Positions 1-9,303 of a stretch of DNA of 33,205 bases are shown piece by piece. The stretch's first letter is position 1; each line of letters begins with the position of its first letter. Both the position numbers and the translations under genes were made by a program. Origin of the DNA: Phycisphaerae bacterium. GTDB lineage: Bacteria; Chloroflexota; Anaerolineae; 4572-78; J111. The notes beneath the pieces were generated by a model, which was not told where the DNA came from, made no database searches, and saw nothing but the letters and a program-made list of their open reading frames with translations. Location: NCBI GenBank assembly GCA_028285035.1, contig JANQQF010000050.1, positions 1 to 33,205 on the forward strand. The letters are read 5' to 3'.

Positions 1-154
1 AATCTAACAATTCTTGGATCGGAAATTCCATCCTGTTGTCCTATCCTTTTCTTTTTCTTTATTTTACCATCTCTGCACCTTTTCTACTCATGAGCCTTCA
101 AATTAGATGACAATGAAATAGACCATATTGAAAATACAGAGAGGTAGGTATCGG

Positions 155-1231
155 ATGGATACATTTGAACATGATAATCAACAAATACCGTTAGATGTTG
201 AAAGTGAAACCATAACTGCACATTCCCTAAAACCAAATGAATCACAAGACTCAGGAAGTGCGCTTGAGTTGATTTTTGGTGGTTTTGCCTTACCCAGCTT
301 TAGCCCCACCTTTTATTACCGGGCCGTACAGCACGGGTTTTGGCCTGCTTTGGGATTCTTTTTTATTTTTGCCTTCATACTCATCATCTTGCAGAGCATT
401 AGCTTGTCCCAAACAATTGCAACCTTTCGGGTAGACATTGATGATGCCTTTGCCAGTGGCTTAATCCCCGAAGTGACTATTACTAATGGCCGGACCCAAC
501 TTCATGCGCCACAACCATTGGTTATTATTGATGATCCAGCGGAGGGCCTGTTTGTGATTGATACATCGGGCGTTTACGATGTTGGTACGGTTGATCCTAA
601 CAAATATGAAAACATCCTGATTTTGACCGATGATACAGTGATTCGTGGTGAGCGCGGTCAATTTGATGTGACCAATTTGAGTGATATTAATGCTGTTTTT
701 GGCGACCCTATTGTCGTTGATGCTGACGCAGCTAAACAGATGATGGGCTGGCTCCAACTGTTTGGTGTGATTGGTATCACTCTGTGGCAGACAGTGATCC
801 GCCTCATCTTTATCACCGCTTTGGCCCTCTTTGTCTGGCTAATCACGATGATTTTTCAGCGCGATGTTTCTTATGTTTCAGTGTTTGTTGTCGGCATCTA
901 TGCCTTGGTTCCGGCTGTTTACATCAACTATCTGTTTGACCAAATTTCTCTTTCATTCTGTAGCTCCCAGACCCTGATTTTGTTGGCATTTTGGGCCTTT
1001 GGTTTGGCGATGGCCCTGCCCCTTCGTAAAGGCGATTTACTCGCTGGTCAACGTACCTTACGCGGCTGGCGAACTTTAATTGCCCTCCCTTTGTTGCTCG
1101 CTTTGATTCTCCACGCTATCATTAGTTTTTCCTTTGGGCCGGCCATTTTGTGGGGCTTGGCCATTATCACCCTGCTCGCCCTGATTACTGTGAGCTATCT
1201 ACAAACCGAACACGGCCAAGCCACTCTTTAG
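155..1231 (+). CDS. DUF1189-like multi-pass membrane protein
   Basis: About 358 residues. A hydrophilic N-terminus (about 45 residues) leads to a first membrane segment (near residues 60-85). An extracytoplasmic beta-rich stretch follows (about residues 90-195, with repeated short hydrophobic strands and Asp-rich turns), then about five more membrane segments in the C-terminal half. This order of one TM, a large outside loop and a TM bundle is what DUF1189 proteins show; the role of that family is unknown. I prefer the ATG at 155 over the in-frame TTG at 128 because a GAGAGGTAGG purine run sits just before 155. It stands alone: the next gene has its own promoter. Family assignment is from memory of the architecture, so moderate. 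Confidence 0.6.
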   Translation: MDTFEHDNQQIPLDVESETITAHSLKPNESQDSGSALELIFGGFALPSFSPTFYYRAVQHGFWPALGFFFIFAFILIILQSISLSQTIATFRVDIDDAFASGLIPEVTITNGRTQLHAPQPLVIIDDPAEGLFVIDTSGVYDVGTVDPNKYENILILTDDTVIRGERGQFDVTNLSDINAVFGDPIVVDADAAKQMMGWLQLFGVIGITLWQTVIRLIFITALALFVWLITMIFQRDVSYVSVFVVGIYALVPAVYINYLFDQISLSFCSSQTLILLAFWAFGLAMALPLRKGDLLAGQRTLRGWRTLIALPLLLALILHAIISFSFGPAILWGLAIITLLALITVSYLQTEHGQATL

Positions 1232-1343
1232 TAGGAAAAGTGTTGGATTATGTCACTCCGCAGGCTTTTGGCGGGAATCCATTGTCACAAAGCCCAATAT
1301 ATCCGATAAAAGTATTTAGGTAGCCCAACAAGACCATTCGGAT

Positions 1344-1373
1344 TTGACACTCTGAGATGGAACAGATTCTAAT
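1344..1373 (+). promoter_or_regulatory. Sigma-70-type promoter for the alpha/beta hydrolase
   Basis: A consensus -35 box TTGACA (1344-1349) is followed after 18 nt by TCTAAT (1368-1373, five of six to TATAAT). The hydrolase start is 39 nt further on. The 180-nt gap before this gene holds nothing else I can recognise. Confidence 0.55.
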
Positions 1374-1411
1374 TCACACAGTCAGTTATGTAAGGTTGAG
1401 GAGCAATCTAT

Positions 1412-2230
1412 ATGGAGTGTATTGTCTCAGACATTCCGATTTATTATGAAGTGTATGGCGAGGGACGACCTATCTTGATGCTGCATGGTGGCTATCTCGA
1501 TCATCATCATATGGTCTCGGAGATGGAGCCGCTATTTGAGAGTCGATCTGGCTGGCAACGCATTTATCTCGATTTACCCGGCCACGGTCGCACCCCAGCC
1601 CCAGAGTGGCTCACAAATAATGATAAAGTCCTTGACGTACTTCTTGAATTTGTCGAGCAGGTTATCCCTGACAAACAATTTGCCATAGCAGGATCATCGC
1701 GTGGAGGGTATTTGACGCAAGGGATTGTCTACAAGCGGCCAGAACAAGTGGCTGGGGTTCTCCTGATTGTGCCTGCCTTCCATGCCATTGCCCCTACCGA
1801 GCTTTTGCCTGAGGCCGTGACGCTCGTTGAGGATGAGACCCTGACAACCAATGCCACAAAGCCAGAAGCCAGAGCCATCAAAGAGATGGTGGTGCAAAGT
1901 GCTGAGGCGCTACAAAAAATACGCGAACATCGAATTCCGGCCATCTTTCGGGCCGATAGAAAATTTCAATCCCACATCCTCCAAAACGAGCATTATGAAT
2001 ATTCCTTCGATGTAAAAAACCTCCCCCATCCCTTTACCAACCCCGCCCTGATTATCACTGGCCGCCATGACGCTATCGTGGGCTACCAAGAGGCTTGGCA
2101 AATTTTGGAAAGCTACCCCCGTGCCACCTTTGCCGTGCTTGACAATGCTGGTCATCTGTTGGGTGTCGAACAGGAAGGGCTTTTTCGGGCTTTAGCGAAT
2201 GAGTGGCTGGACCGGGTTGAGGTGGGGTGA
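1412..2230 (+). CDS. Alpha/beta hydrolase
   Basis: A 272-residue cytoplasmic alpha/beta hydrolase-fold enzyme, close to the usual family size. Visible elements are the oxyanion-hole segment LHGG (about residues 24-27), the nucleophile elbow GSSRGG with Ser96, an acid in GRHD (Asp220) and the catalytic His in NAGH (His248). The triad is therefore intact. A good ribosome site (GAGGAG) lies just before the ATG at 1412. The substrate cannot be told: esterases, C-C hydrolases and haloperoxidase-like members share this layout. It ends one base before the stop of the converging gene at 2232, so the two 3' ends abut with no terminator between them. Confidence 0.9.
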   Translation: MECIVSDIPIYYEVYGEGRPILMLHGGYLDHHHMVSEMEPLFESRSGWQRIYLDLPGHGRTPAPEWLTNNDKVLDVLLEFVEQVIPDKQFAIAGSSRGGYLTQGIVYKRPEQVAGVLLIVPAFHAIAPTELLPEAVTLVEDETLTTNATKPEARAIKEMVVQSAEALQKIREHRIPAIFRADRKFQSHILQNEHYEYSFDVKNLPHPFTNPALIITGRHDAIVGYQEAWQILESYPRATFAVLDNAGHLLGVEQEGLFRALANEWLDRVEVG

Positions 2231-2231
2231 T

Positions 2232-2966
2232 TTATAGTAATATGGGCTTGTCAGCTTCAGCTTTTTTCAATATTTGTTCTGGGGTTAGTTCGTCGTCTGA
2301 CCAAAAAATGTAGTCGGTTATATTTGGGCTGGGAATGTTGACGGCTAATAGTTCTAACCAATAATTTAGGTGACGATCATCAGGGTATGCCATATCAACT
2401 ATCCCTTTAATTAGATCTAATAACTCTTGCTCCGTAATTGTCGGATCTCTCAGAACAGGAGATTTAAAGTGTGAGGAATTTCGTTGATCAAAATCTCCGT
2501 CGAGTACTTCTTTACCTTCAATTCTTATTGGTGTTCCCTCCATATCACATGTCATTTCAATCCAAGGCACTTTTTGCGATAGGGCTTTGTAAAACTGGAC
2601 GACGGGTATTTCGCTGATACCATCATTACCTTCAAACAATAGCCCTTTTCGTCGGAGTATATCTTCTAATGAGTCGACTTTAGGATTTATCCCGTCAGCC
2701 CAAATTGCATATAAAGGCCCTGTTTCATCATTGGTTTTCCCCGTCGTTCCATCTTCAAACAAAGCTGGTAGGCCATTACTGACCAAATAAATCCCTTTAT
2801 CGGCAACGAGCCATAACTTTGACCCCTCAGATGTTGTCATATACGAACGTGAGAAAAATATCGATTTTTTTGCATGATTTGCCAATTGCTTTACACCTTC
2901 TTTTGGAAAATGTAACTGTAACATTGGTTTAGTTTTTGGTAAGCTGAATCTATCTAGGATATTCAT
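2232..2966 (-). CDS. Unknown protein, DUF3085-like
   Basis: About 244 residues, soluble, no signal peptide. The first half contains a stretch reading WLVADKGIYLVSNGLPAL and then YAIWADGINP and FEGNDG (roughly residues 50-120), which resembles the DUF3085 family found on plasmids and mobile regions; that link is from memory. The C-terminal half is acidic and helical with no motif I know. I chose the ATG at 2966 because AGGA precedes it; the in-frame ATG at 2978 has no ribosome site. It converges on the alpha/beta hydrolase with a 1-nt gap. No function can be given. Confidence 0.6.
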   Translation of the reverse strand: MNILDRFSLPKTKPMLQLHFPKEGVKQLANHAKKSIFFSRSYMTTSEGSKLWLVADKGIYLVSNGLPALFEDGTTGKTNDETGPLYAIWADGINPKVDSLEDILRRKGLLFEGNDGISEIPVVQFYKALSQKVPWIEMTCDMEGTPIRIEGKEVLDGDFDQRNSSHFKSPVLRDPTITEQELLDLIKGIVDMAYPDDRHLNYWLELLAVNIPSPNITDYIFWSDDELTPEQILKKAEADKPILL

Positions 2967-3117
2967 CGTTTTCCTCATTGTAGTATTTTTTGGAACGATT
3001 TGGTTGACTGTATTTTACATTTTATGCTCGTAACCAACAAAACATTTGTTCTTTTGTGGGGATTAGTACCGAGATAAAATTGCCAGACGACCAATTTCAT
3101 GACACCATACACCCCCT

Positions 3118-5322
3118 ATGACCCAACCCAACCAAACCCCACAACAAATCTGGACTCAAGCGCTACGCCTGTCTGACTCTCTCAATTTGCAAACCAGCCT
3201 GATAGCCGAACTAGCCGCCTACCTTAATCAGCCATCGGAAACCATCCGAGACCGTTGCCAAAATGCTGCAATTGAGCTGGCTGATTTGTGGCGAGAGGTC
3301 AACCCGACGACGCCTGCCGAAATCGAGGCCTTCTATAGAGCGACCGATTTATACCTGTATGATCTGACCTGGTGGCACGCAGGGGGCGGGGATGATAGTG
3401 TTCTCAATCAAGTTGAGGTGTTGCGATTGGCATGGCAGTGTCGAGCTAAACGCGTCCTCGATTTTGGCTGTGGGATCGGCTCGCTAGGCCTGCTTCTGGC
3501 GCAAAATGGCTTTGAGATGACGCTGGCTGAGGTGAATGAGAAGTTGCTGGCCTACACCCACTGGCGATTTACTCGGCGTGATTTAGCCGCAACCTTTGTA
3601 AATTTGGATGAGACCCTATTGCCCCCAGCTCGCTTTGATTTGATTGTGGCTATAGATGTATTTGAGCATCTGCCCCAACCGGAACAAACGCTACATCAAT
3701 TAACTCAGGCCTTGCGAAGTGATGGTACTCTCCTCATCCATCTACCTCCTCAAGCTGATGTGGATCATCCGATGCATTTATGGCATAAACCGCAGGTGTT
3801 GTATGCACATTTAGCGGAAGCTGGCTTGTGGCTGGAGCGTTTGCAAGATACGTTTCTAATTTTACGGCGAGGGACTGGCCCGACTTATCGGCTCAATCAA
3901 GGTCTGGAATTGATGACAACGGCAGCGGGTGGATTTTTGCTCTCGCGCTATCCTCTACTGGCCCTGCGCCTCAATCCCTACGCCTTTGCGCTGTTGACCA
4001 ATCTCGGTGAAGGACAACTAGCTTTAGCGGCCACCCCATCCGGTTTGTCGCTGGGAGTAGCTACCACATTTTTGAATGATTTGGCCCAACGCCGTCTTTT
4101 AATAAAAAATGCCCCTGCTTTAGCCCGTACGCCTCAGGTATCAGTCATTATTCCAGCCTATAACCGGCCTAAAGAAACGCGAGCCTGTGTCGAGTCGTTG
4201 ACTCGCCTCGATTATCCCGCTGACCAAGTTGAAATCATCGTGGTTGATGATGGCTCGGAGCCGCCTTTAGCGGAGACGTTGGCCGATCTACCCGCACAGG
4301 TGGTCCGTCCAGAGCAAGGAAATATTGGGCAATCGGCGGCCCGAAATATGGCTGCTCATTTGGCACAAGGTGAAATTTTGGCCTTTATCGACAACGATTG
4401 TCTCGCTACCCCAGATTGGCTACAAAAATTACTTCCCCATTTTTTTGACGCATCGCTCGATATCGTTGGCGGGCGGGTAATTTCACCACCGTTGACGGGG
4501 TGGGTATCCGCCTATGAAGCAGTCCACTCACCCTTGGATATGGGCCAACAGACGGGCCAGGTCGGACCGGACCAGGTCATTGCCTACTTGCCTGCCTGTA
4601 ACCTGCTGGTTCGGCGCGAGACGATGCTGGCTTTGGCGGGCTTTACGCCAGAAATGGTATTGGGGGAAGATGTTGATCTGATTTGGCGAGCCATTACGGC
4701 TGGGGCGCAAGTCTATTATGCGCCCGAAGGTGAAATCATCCATCACCATCGCACTCATTTGTGGCCAATGCTCCGCCGTCGGGCAGATTATGCCTCATCC
4801 GAGGCCGATTTACAGCGCCGTCATCCCCACGCCCACAGAGTGATGCATTTGCCGCTGACCGGACTATTGTTGCTCTTGGCTATGCTTATGGCGTTTGTCT
4901 GGTGGCCAATTTCAGTGGGCGTATTCGTTATTGCGTTGGTCCGGCTGGGGTTAGAGTTACGAAATAAACAACAGCAGCTTGTAAAAACAGGGGTTAACCT
5001 ACCACTATCACTCGTTGGCCGAGCAATCCTACAAGGGCATGGGGCCAGTTTTTATCACCTCGGGGCTAACCTCACTCGCTACTATAGTCTCCCACTATTA
5101 CTTATGGGGCTAATCTGGTGGCCATTGTTGTTGGTGCTACTTCCTTTATTTTTGGTGACACCGCTCGTCGATTATTTTCGATTGCGCCCGTCGTTACCCT
5201 TGCCGATTTATGTTGGCCTTTTTTGGCTGGAGATGGTGGCCTACCAAAGTGGGGTATGGGCGGGCTGTATTCGGTGGAGAACATTTTGGCCGTTGTTCCC
5301 TCGGTTGGAGTGGCGGCGGTGA
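3118..5322 (+). CDS. Methyltransferase / MftF-like glycosyltransferase fusion
   Basis: 734 residues in three parts. (1) Residues about 75-250 are a class I SAM methyltransferase with motif I VLDFGCGIG (113-121) and a DVFEHL segment. (2) Residues about 260-330 resemble the PqqD-like (RRE) domain of mycofactocin glycosyltransferase MftF, including LNPYAFALL. (3) From about residue 340 is a family 2 glycosyltransferase starting QVSVIIPAYNRP, with DDGS, the IDNDC metal site (near 425), the MftF-type signature SPLDMG and GEDVDL (near 517). Three or so membrane segments follow (about 580-700). MftF adds beta-1,4-glucose units to mycofactocin in mycobacteria; no mftA, B, C, D or E is in this window, so the acceptor here is unknown. 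The start at 3118 has no clear ribosome site. The gene converges on the glycosidase with a 2-nt gap. Confidence 0.85.
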   Translation: MTQPNQTPQQIWTQALRLSDSLNLQTSLIAELAAYLNQPSETIRDRCQNAAIELADLWREVNPTTPAEIEAFYRATDLYLYDLTWWHAGGGDDSVLNQVEVLRLAWQCRAKRVLDFGCGIGSLGLLLAQNGFEMTLAEVNEKLLAYTHWRFTRRDLAATFVNLDETLLPPARFDLIVAIDVFEHLPQPEQTLHQLTQALRSDGTLLIHLPPQADVDHPMHLWHKPQVLYAHLAEAGLWLERLQDTFLILRRGTGPTYRLNQGLELMTTAAGGFLLSRYPLLALRLNPYAFALLTNLGEGQLALAATPSGLSLGVATTFLNDLAQRRLLIKNAPALARTPQVSVIIPAYNRPKETRACVESLTRLDYPADQVEIIVVDDGSEPPLAETLADLPAQVVRPEQGNIGQSAARNMAAHLAQGEILAFIDNDCLATPDWLQKLLPHFFDASLDIVGGRVISPPLTGWVSAYEAVHSPLDMGQQTGQVGPDQVIAYLPACNLLVRRETMLALAGFTPEMVLGEDVDLIWRAITAGAQVYYAPEGEIIHHHRTHLWPMLRRRADYASSEADLQRRHPHAHRVMHLPLTGLLLLLAMLMAFVWWPISVGVFVIALVRLGLELRNKQQQLVKTGVNLPLSLVGRAILQGHGASFYHLGANLTRYYSLPLLLMGLIWWPLLLVLLPLFLVTPLVDYFRLRPSLPLPIYVGLFWLEMVAYQSGVWAGCIRWRTFWPLFPRLEWRR

Positions 5323-5324
5323 GT

Positions 5325-7829
5325 CTATGGCCCGACACTGACTCGATCTAGGGTCACGACAAAAGGTTGGTCGGTACACCGAACGACTTGAAATTGCACT
5401 TGAATCGTTTGGCCTTGCCACGCCGAAAGATCGGCTGTAGTGAGACTCCAGTCGGTGGTTTGCCACAGCTCACCGGAAGGAATGACAGGTTGGGTGGTGC
5501 CATCAGGAGTGATGACATTGACCCCTAGCCAAGCCTGAGTAGCGTCGATTTGGTTGGTGGCGATTTTACGAACAAAAGATAATGAGGCGGCTTGATCAGC
5601 AGGTAACATTGCCTGTTGCTGTAGGATCCATTGTTGGCCTGGCCCTTGTGAACAGCCTGTTGGCTCACCCGCCCCACGCCCCAAACGAATTGCAAAGTCG
5701 CCATCAAAGGATTGGAAGTAACGATCAATTTGCCCAGACCAGTCCCATTCGTTCCAAACGGCATTGCCTTCAAAATCTCCATAACGTATCAAATTTTGGG
5801 TAGAGGGCAAAGTTAAGAACAGTGATGTGTTTCTATGGATAGAGACCTGACGTGGGGCAAAATTGGAATTCAAATCAGACTGATTAGGTTGAATGGTGTA
5901 ATCACCTGATGCCAAAATCGTTCGCCATGTTCCATCAGGGGCAACGGGTTCAATGCGTTCGATGTTGTTCCCTTGAATTAACACGCTACTTCCATCAATT
6001 GGCTGGCCAAATGGACCAAGAACGGTGCCCGATAGGGTTAAACGAGTGATTCTTCGTGTAGAAAATCCTGTTTGACTACGAATACCTTGATTTCCGGCCC
6101 GATCTCTAGCTCGAACAAAAAAGTTATAAGTTTGCCCACTTTGGCCCACATATTCGGCTTGAGTTTTGGTGGTATTAATGAGCCAAGGTTCCAATGCTCC
6201 GTCATTGATAGATACCCACACATCATAACTATCGACGCCAGAACCTAAATCCTCGCCAAGCCATTGAACCAAATAGGCGCTGTTGCTAATCGGGGATAGG
6301 CTAGTCACGCTGGCGGTGGGTGGGGTGACATCTTTTTCGACTAAAATATAGGGTCGACCGCCGATGTGATAACGGGTGTCGTATGGGTCTGGCGTATTGC
6401 GATTGGTGGCTGGTGGTAAGGTTAAGGCGTAAGCCCCATTGCGCGGTCGAAGTATTGAGTTCTGCTTGTATTGGTTTGCGATGACATTTTCCGCTTCATC
6501 AATCCACAGTAGTTCTGCCGATTGCGCTATGGCTGGAATATTAATGGTGGTCGGGCTACCCTGAATGGACCAGACCACTAACACCCGTGATTGATCGTCA
6601 GGGCGATAAAAGGCCATTGTATCCGTGGTGGAGGTTTGTTCTCGCCATAAGGGAGTCAGCCCCCGAAACTGGTCAGTGACGAGTTGATAGGCGTAGTAAG
6701 CGGGACGGGCTTTTCCTTGAGCGGGGTTACACCCGTCGGGTCCATAATTTTGTCGTAAGCCAAAGGCAGTTGTTGGGCCGTCACCGCAATCGTCGTGCAG
6801 CATAAAATGGAAATACCGTTCGACCCCAAGGTGTAAATTCATAGCAGCGTGTTGGATGACGTAAGCGGCCTGCTCATCTATTGTCCCGAGTAATGGGGTC
6901 GTCGGGCTGACATCGTAAACCGTCGCTGGAAAATCGTTCCAAATAGACATTCCGCTCTCGGTCATCCACAAAGGGATGTCAGCTAAACCATAGCCAGCTA
7001 AGGTAGCTTGAGCGTTTCGTAATCGATCTTCGCTACTGTAGACACTCCAATAGTGATGGACCGCCAACACGTCAAAATAGGCTTGATTGGGGTCACCGTT
7101 GGTGTTAATGAGCATTTGTCCTAACCAATTTGGCTGCTCATAAAACGCCAACCCACCCAAGACGACTGTGGCTTCTGGGTCTACCGATTTGACGGTTTTG
7201 TAGCTAACCTCAAGGAGGCGATAGTAGTCATCTGGCGTGCCACCCCAAAACCGACCAAAATCTGGCTCATTCCACACTTCCCAATGACGAACCCCTTCGC
7301 CCTCATCCCACCCCTCTTGCTGTGCCAAAACGCCGCCGGGCCGATATCGTTCGACCGATTCGTGGACGAACATTGCCCAAGCGTTGGAGGGATTAATGGC
7401 TTTCCCTTGACCAAGTTGGTCACTGTTATCAAAAAAAATCGGTTCATTGAGGGTGGAGGGGGGCAGGACATTGGTGTTGAGCAGGATGACCAATGGCTGG
7501 ATACCGAGTTCGATTTCCTCAGCGACCAATCGATCATAGTCGTGCTGGCCGTCGGTGTGCAAGCCCGTATAACCACCTTGCTCCACCCAGCTCCAATAGA
7601 GTGGCCAGCGATCCCACCGCACTCCAGCATCAAGTCCCCCTTGATAGCGTTGCTCATCAGCCAGATGATCTGGTGAGCTGATAAAGGCCAGGCCAAATTG
7701 ATCATTGGGTTCTGGCTGTTGGGCCTGGGTTGGGGCTGTTGCCTGCCAAAAAAGAAGGCTAACCAGTAGCACGGTGAGGCCGACAGAGAGGATGATAAAT
7801 TTTTGAGCGGATAATTGTTTGTATTGCAT
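5325..7829 (-). CDS. Secreted multidomain glycoside hydrolase (clan GH-A)
   Basis: About 834 residues. A signal peptide (residues about 10-36, ending TQAQ) leads to a TIM-barrel glycosidase of the GH39/GH5 type. WEVWNEPD gives the acid/base Glu188 and LWMTESG gives the nucleophile Glu291, so the catalytic pair is intact. A fibronectin-III-like domain follows (about 560-650), then a carboxypeptidase-regulatory-like beta domain (about 655-700) and a jelly-roll, carbohydrate-binding-like C-terminus beginning RYGDFEG. I start it at the ATG at 7829: this gives a proper signal peptide and leaves 10 nt after the upstream gene, whereas the longer reading from 7976 would run into that gene. It is the second gene of a two-gene glycosidase operon. 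The likely job is cutting an extracellular polysaccharide; the sugar is unknown. Confidence 0.85.
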   Translation of the reverse strand: MQYKQLSAQKFIILSVGLTVLLVSLLFWQATAPTQAQQPEPNDQFGLAFISSPDHLADEQRYQGGLDAGVRWDRWPLYWSWVEQGGYTGLHTDGQHDYDRLVAEEIELGIQPLVILLNTNVLPPSTLNEPIFFDNSDQLGQGKAINPSNAWAMFVHESVERYRPGGVLAQQEGWDEGEGVRHWEVWNEPDFGRFWGGTPDDYYRLLEVSYKTVKSVDPEATVVLGGLAFYEQPNWLGQMLINTNGDPNQAYFDVLAVHHYWSVYSSEDRLRNAQATLAGYGLADIPLWMTESGMSIWNDFPATVYDVSPTTPLLGTIDEQAAYVIQHAAMNLHLGVERYFHFMLHDDCGDGPTTAFGLRQNYGPDGCNPAQGKARPAYYAYQLVTDQFRGLTPLWREQTSTTDTMAFYRPDDQSRVLVVWSIQGSPTTINIPAIAQSAELLWIDEAENVIANQYKQNSILRPRNGAYALTLPPATNRNTPDPYDTRYHIGGRPYILVEKDVTPPTASVTSLSPISNSAYLVQWLGEDLGSGVDSYDVWVSINDGALEPWLINTTKTQAEYVGQSGQTYNFFVRARDRAGNQGIRSQTGFSTRRITRLTLSGTVLGPFGQPIDGSSVLIQGNNIERIEPVAPDGTWRTILASGDYTIQPNQSDLNSNFAPRQVSIHRNTSLFLTLPSTQNLIRYGDFEGNAVWNEWDWSGQIDRYFQSFDGDFAIRLGRGAGEPTGCSQGPGQQWILQQQAMLPADQAASLSFVRKIATNQIDATQAWLGVNVITPDGTTQPVIPSGELWQTTDWSLTTADLSAWQGQTIQVQFQVVRCTDQPFVVTLDRVSVGP

Positions 7830-7839
7830 TATTGAATGA

Positions 7840-9225
7840 CTATGGCCCAATCGGTAAATCATCGAGGACCAATTTTGGCTGTAAGTCGCTTCGCCAGAGG
7901 CCAAAATGTAGGTTTTTGTTATCAAGTTGGCCGGGTGTGGGGGCAAAATCGAAAGCGGTCCACAGCATCCAGCCAACGTTGTTATCCTCTGCCAGCCCAG
8001 TAATTTGGCTCAAGTATTCAGCCTGACTTTTTTCATCTTGCGGATTGTCAACGTCCCCTGACCAGCTATGTACACCGGCATTGATCAACAGTAGTGGTTT
8101 ATTAAATTGACCTTGATAGCTGATTAGTCGTTGGGCCAATTCTTCAGAAGTATCCCAATGCGCAAATGAAACAAAGTCAACATAGGGCAAACTAGGGGAC
8201 GGATCTTTAAGCCAAGCCGTTGTGATTAAGTGATTGGGGTCGTGCTGACGGATCAAGGTTGTAATGTGATCAAGCCAAGCGACAACATCCGTCTCGCTGA
8301 ACTGTTCGGGATTTTGCTCAAGATCAAGATCAGGTTCATTACGGACATCCCAAGCTAGCAAACTCGCCTCATTGCGATATCGCTGAACAATATAAACTGT
8401 TTGAGCATCGTAATGTCCCCAGTCGGTGTAAAGTGGACGAAATGTTAGATCAGGAACATCATTCAGCGTTATGATCAATTTGAGATTACGTTGAGTGGCT
8501 AAGGCAAAGAGCTGATCGATGAAAGCAAAAACCGCTTCGTTTGGAATTGCCTCTTCGGGGTGACAGGTGAAGAGTGGCTCATAAGTCAGAAAAATTCGCA
8601 GTGTGTTGAGGCCGGAGGCTTGGATGACATCGAACTCTTGGGTGATATCAGCCAGGTTGGCCTCTGTAAAAAATCGATCCCAAGGCGCATGGCGGGGATA
8701 GTAATTCACGCCTTTAATATTAAAAGGGCGGCCATTTAATTGGAAGGTGTTGCCAACTACTTTTACAAAACGGGCTGGGTTGGCCTGAAGAGCCGAAGCT
8801 GGGTCTGGCTGTGGAGCCGAATCAGAGAGGCAGTTAGGCGGCGTTGGTTTGGGTAAGGCCCCCAAACGAGCCAGCGCATTGAGCGCCTCTCGACGCTGAG
8901 GCTCTGTGGAAAGGGCGAGGTGATACTGTTGAATTGCCTCGTCACGCTTGCCTTGCCCCTCTAGACTGGTGCCATAGTTGAAATGGGCCGCAAACTTTTT
9001 TTGTTGAAGGGGGGCCTTGCCACAGTCAACATTACTTTGGATTAATTGATCTAGCGCGTTTAATACGGTCGGCCAATCTTTACCCCAATTGGCATCGATA
9101 TCAGCACATGTCAAAAGTTGGGCGGAGGGTTGAGCTAGTAGACTTGATGAAGCATTGCCACATGCCCAAAGCAGAGGAATGGTGATTAGGGCGGAAAGCG
9201 TGATAAACCAAGCGCGATGTACCAT
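7840..9225 (-). CDS. Lipoprotein with TPR-like region and GH5-like barrel
   Basis: About 461 residues. A lipoprotein signal ends LLWAC with Cys22. A short TPR-like helical pair follows (about 75-122), then a GH5-type TIM barrel (about 150-455). The barrel opens with GRPFNIKGVNYYPRH and carries WDVRNEPD with acid/base Glu297. Where the nucleophile Glu should be, at the end of strand 7, the sequence reads LLLINAG with Asn382, so it may not cleave glycosides by the normal retaining mechanism. I chose the ATG at 9225: the signal peptide fits and a promoter sits so close that the mRNA would start at or next to this ATG. It lies 10 nt upstream of the intact glycosidase and is probably co-transcribed with it. 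Confidence 0.8.
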   Translation of the reverse strand: MVHRAWFITLSALITIPLLWACGNASSSLLAQPSAQLLTCADIDANWGKDWPTVLNALDQLIQSNVDCGKAPLQQKKFAAHFNYGTSLEGQGKRDEAIQQYHLALSTEPQRREALNALARLGALPKPTPPNCLSDSAPQPDPASALQANPARFVKVVGNTFQLNGRPFNIKGVNYYPRHAPWDRFFTEANLADITQEFDVIQASGLNTLRIFLTYEPLFTCHPEEAIPNEAVFAFIDQLFALATQRNLKLIITLNDVPDLTFRPLYTDWGHYDAQTVYIVQRYRNEASLLAWDVRNEPDLDLEQNPEQFSETDVVAWLDHITTLIRQHDPNHLITTAWLKDPSPSLPYVDFVSFAHWDTSEELAQRLISYQGQFNKPLLLINAGVHSWSGDVDNPQDEKSQAEYLSQITGLAEDNNVGWMLWTAFDFAPTPGQLDNKNLHFGLWRSDLQPKLVLDDLPIGP

Positions 9226-9231
9226 AGCAAG

Positions 9232-9261
9232 AGTGTACTTTGGGTGCTGGGGATATGTCAA
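9232..9261 (-). promoter_or_regulatory. Promoter for the glycosidase operon, probably leaderless
   Basis: On the minus strand a consensus TTGACA (9261-9256) is followed after 18 nt by TACACT (9237-9232), then only 6 nt before the ATG at 9225. The transcript would begin at about the A of the ATG, which explains why no ribosome site is present. Confidence 0.5.
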
Positions 9262-9303
9262 TTTTGGGCATCGATTCCCCCACTAGTGACCGTTTCAAGT
9301 GGA

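Noticed and set aside
3118..5322. A complete mycofactocin cluster
   Set aside because: Only the MftF-like protein is present; no precursor peptide, radical SAM enzyme or mftB/D/E was found on either strand, and the SDR at 28348 is a classical one without the mycofactocin-type insert.
7181..7705. 174-aa minus-strand ORF inside the glycosidase gene, and plus-strand ORFs opposite it
   Set aside because: They lie in other frames of a gene with clear signal peptide and catalytic motifs; no ribosome site or domain is seen.
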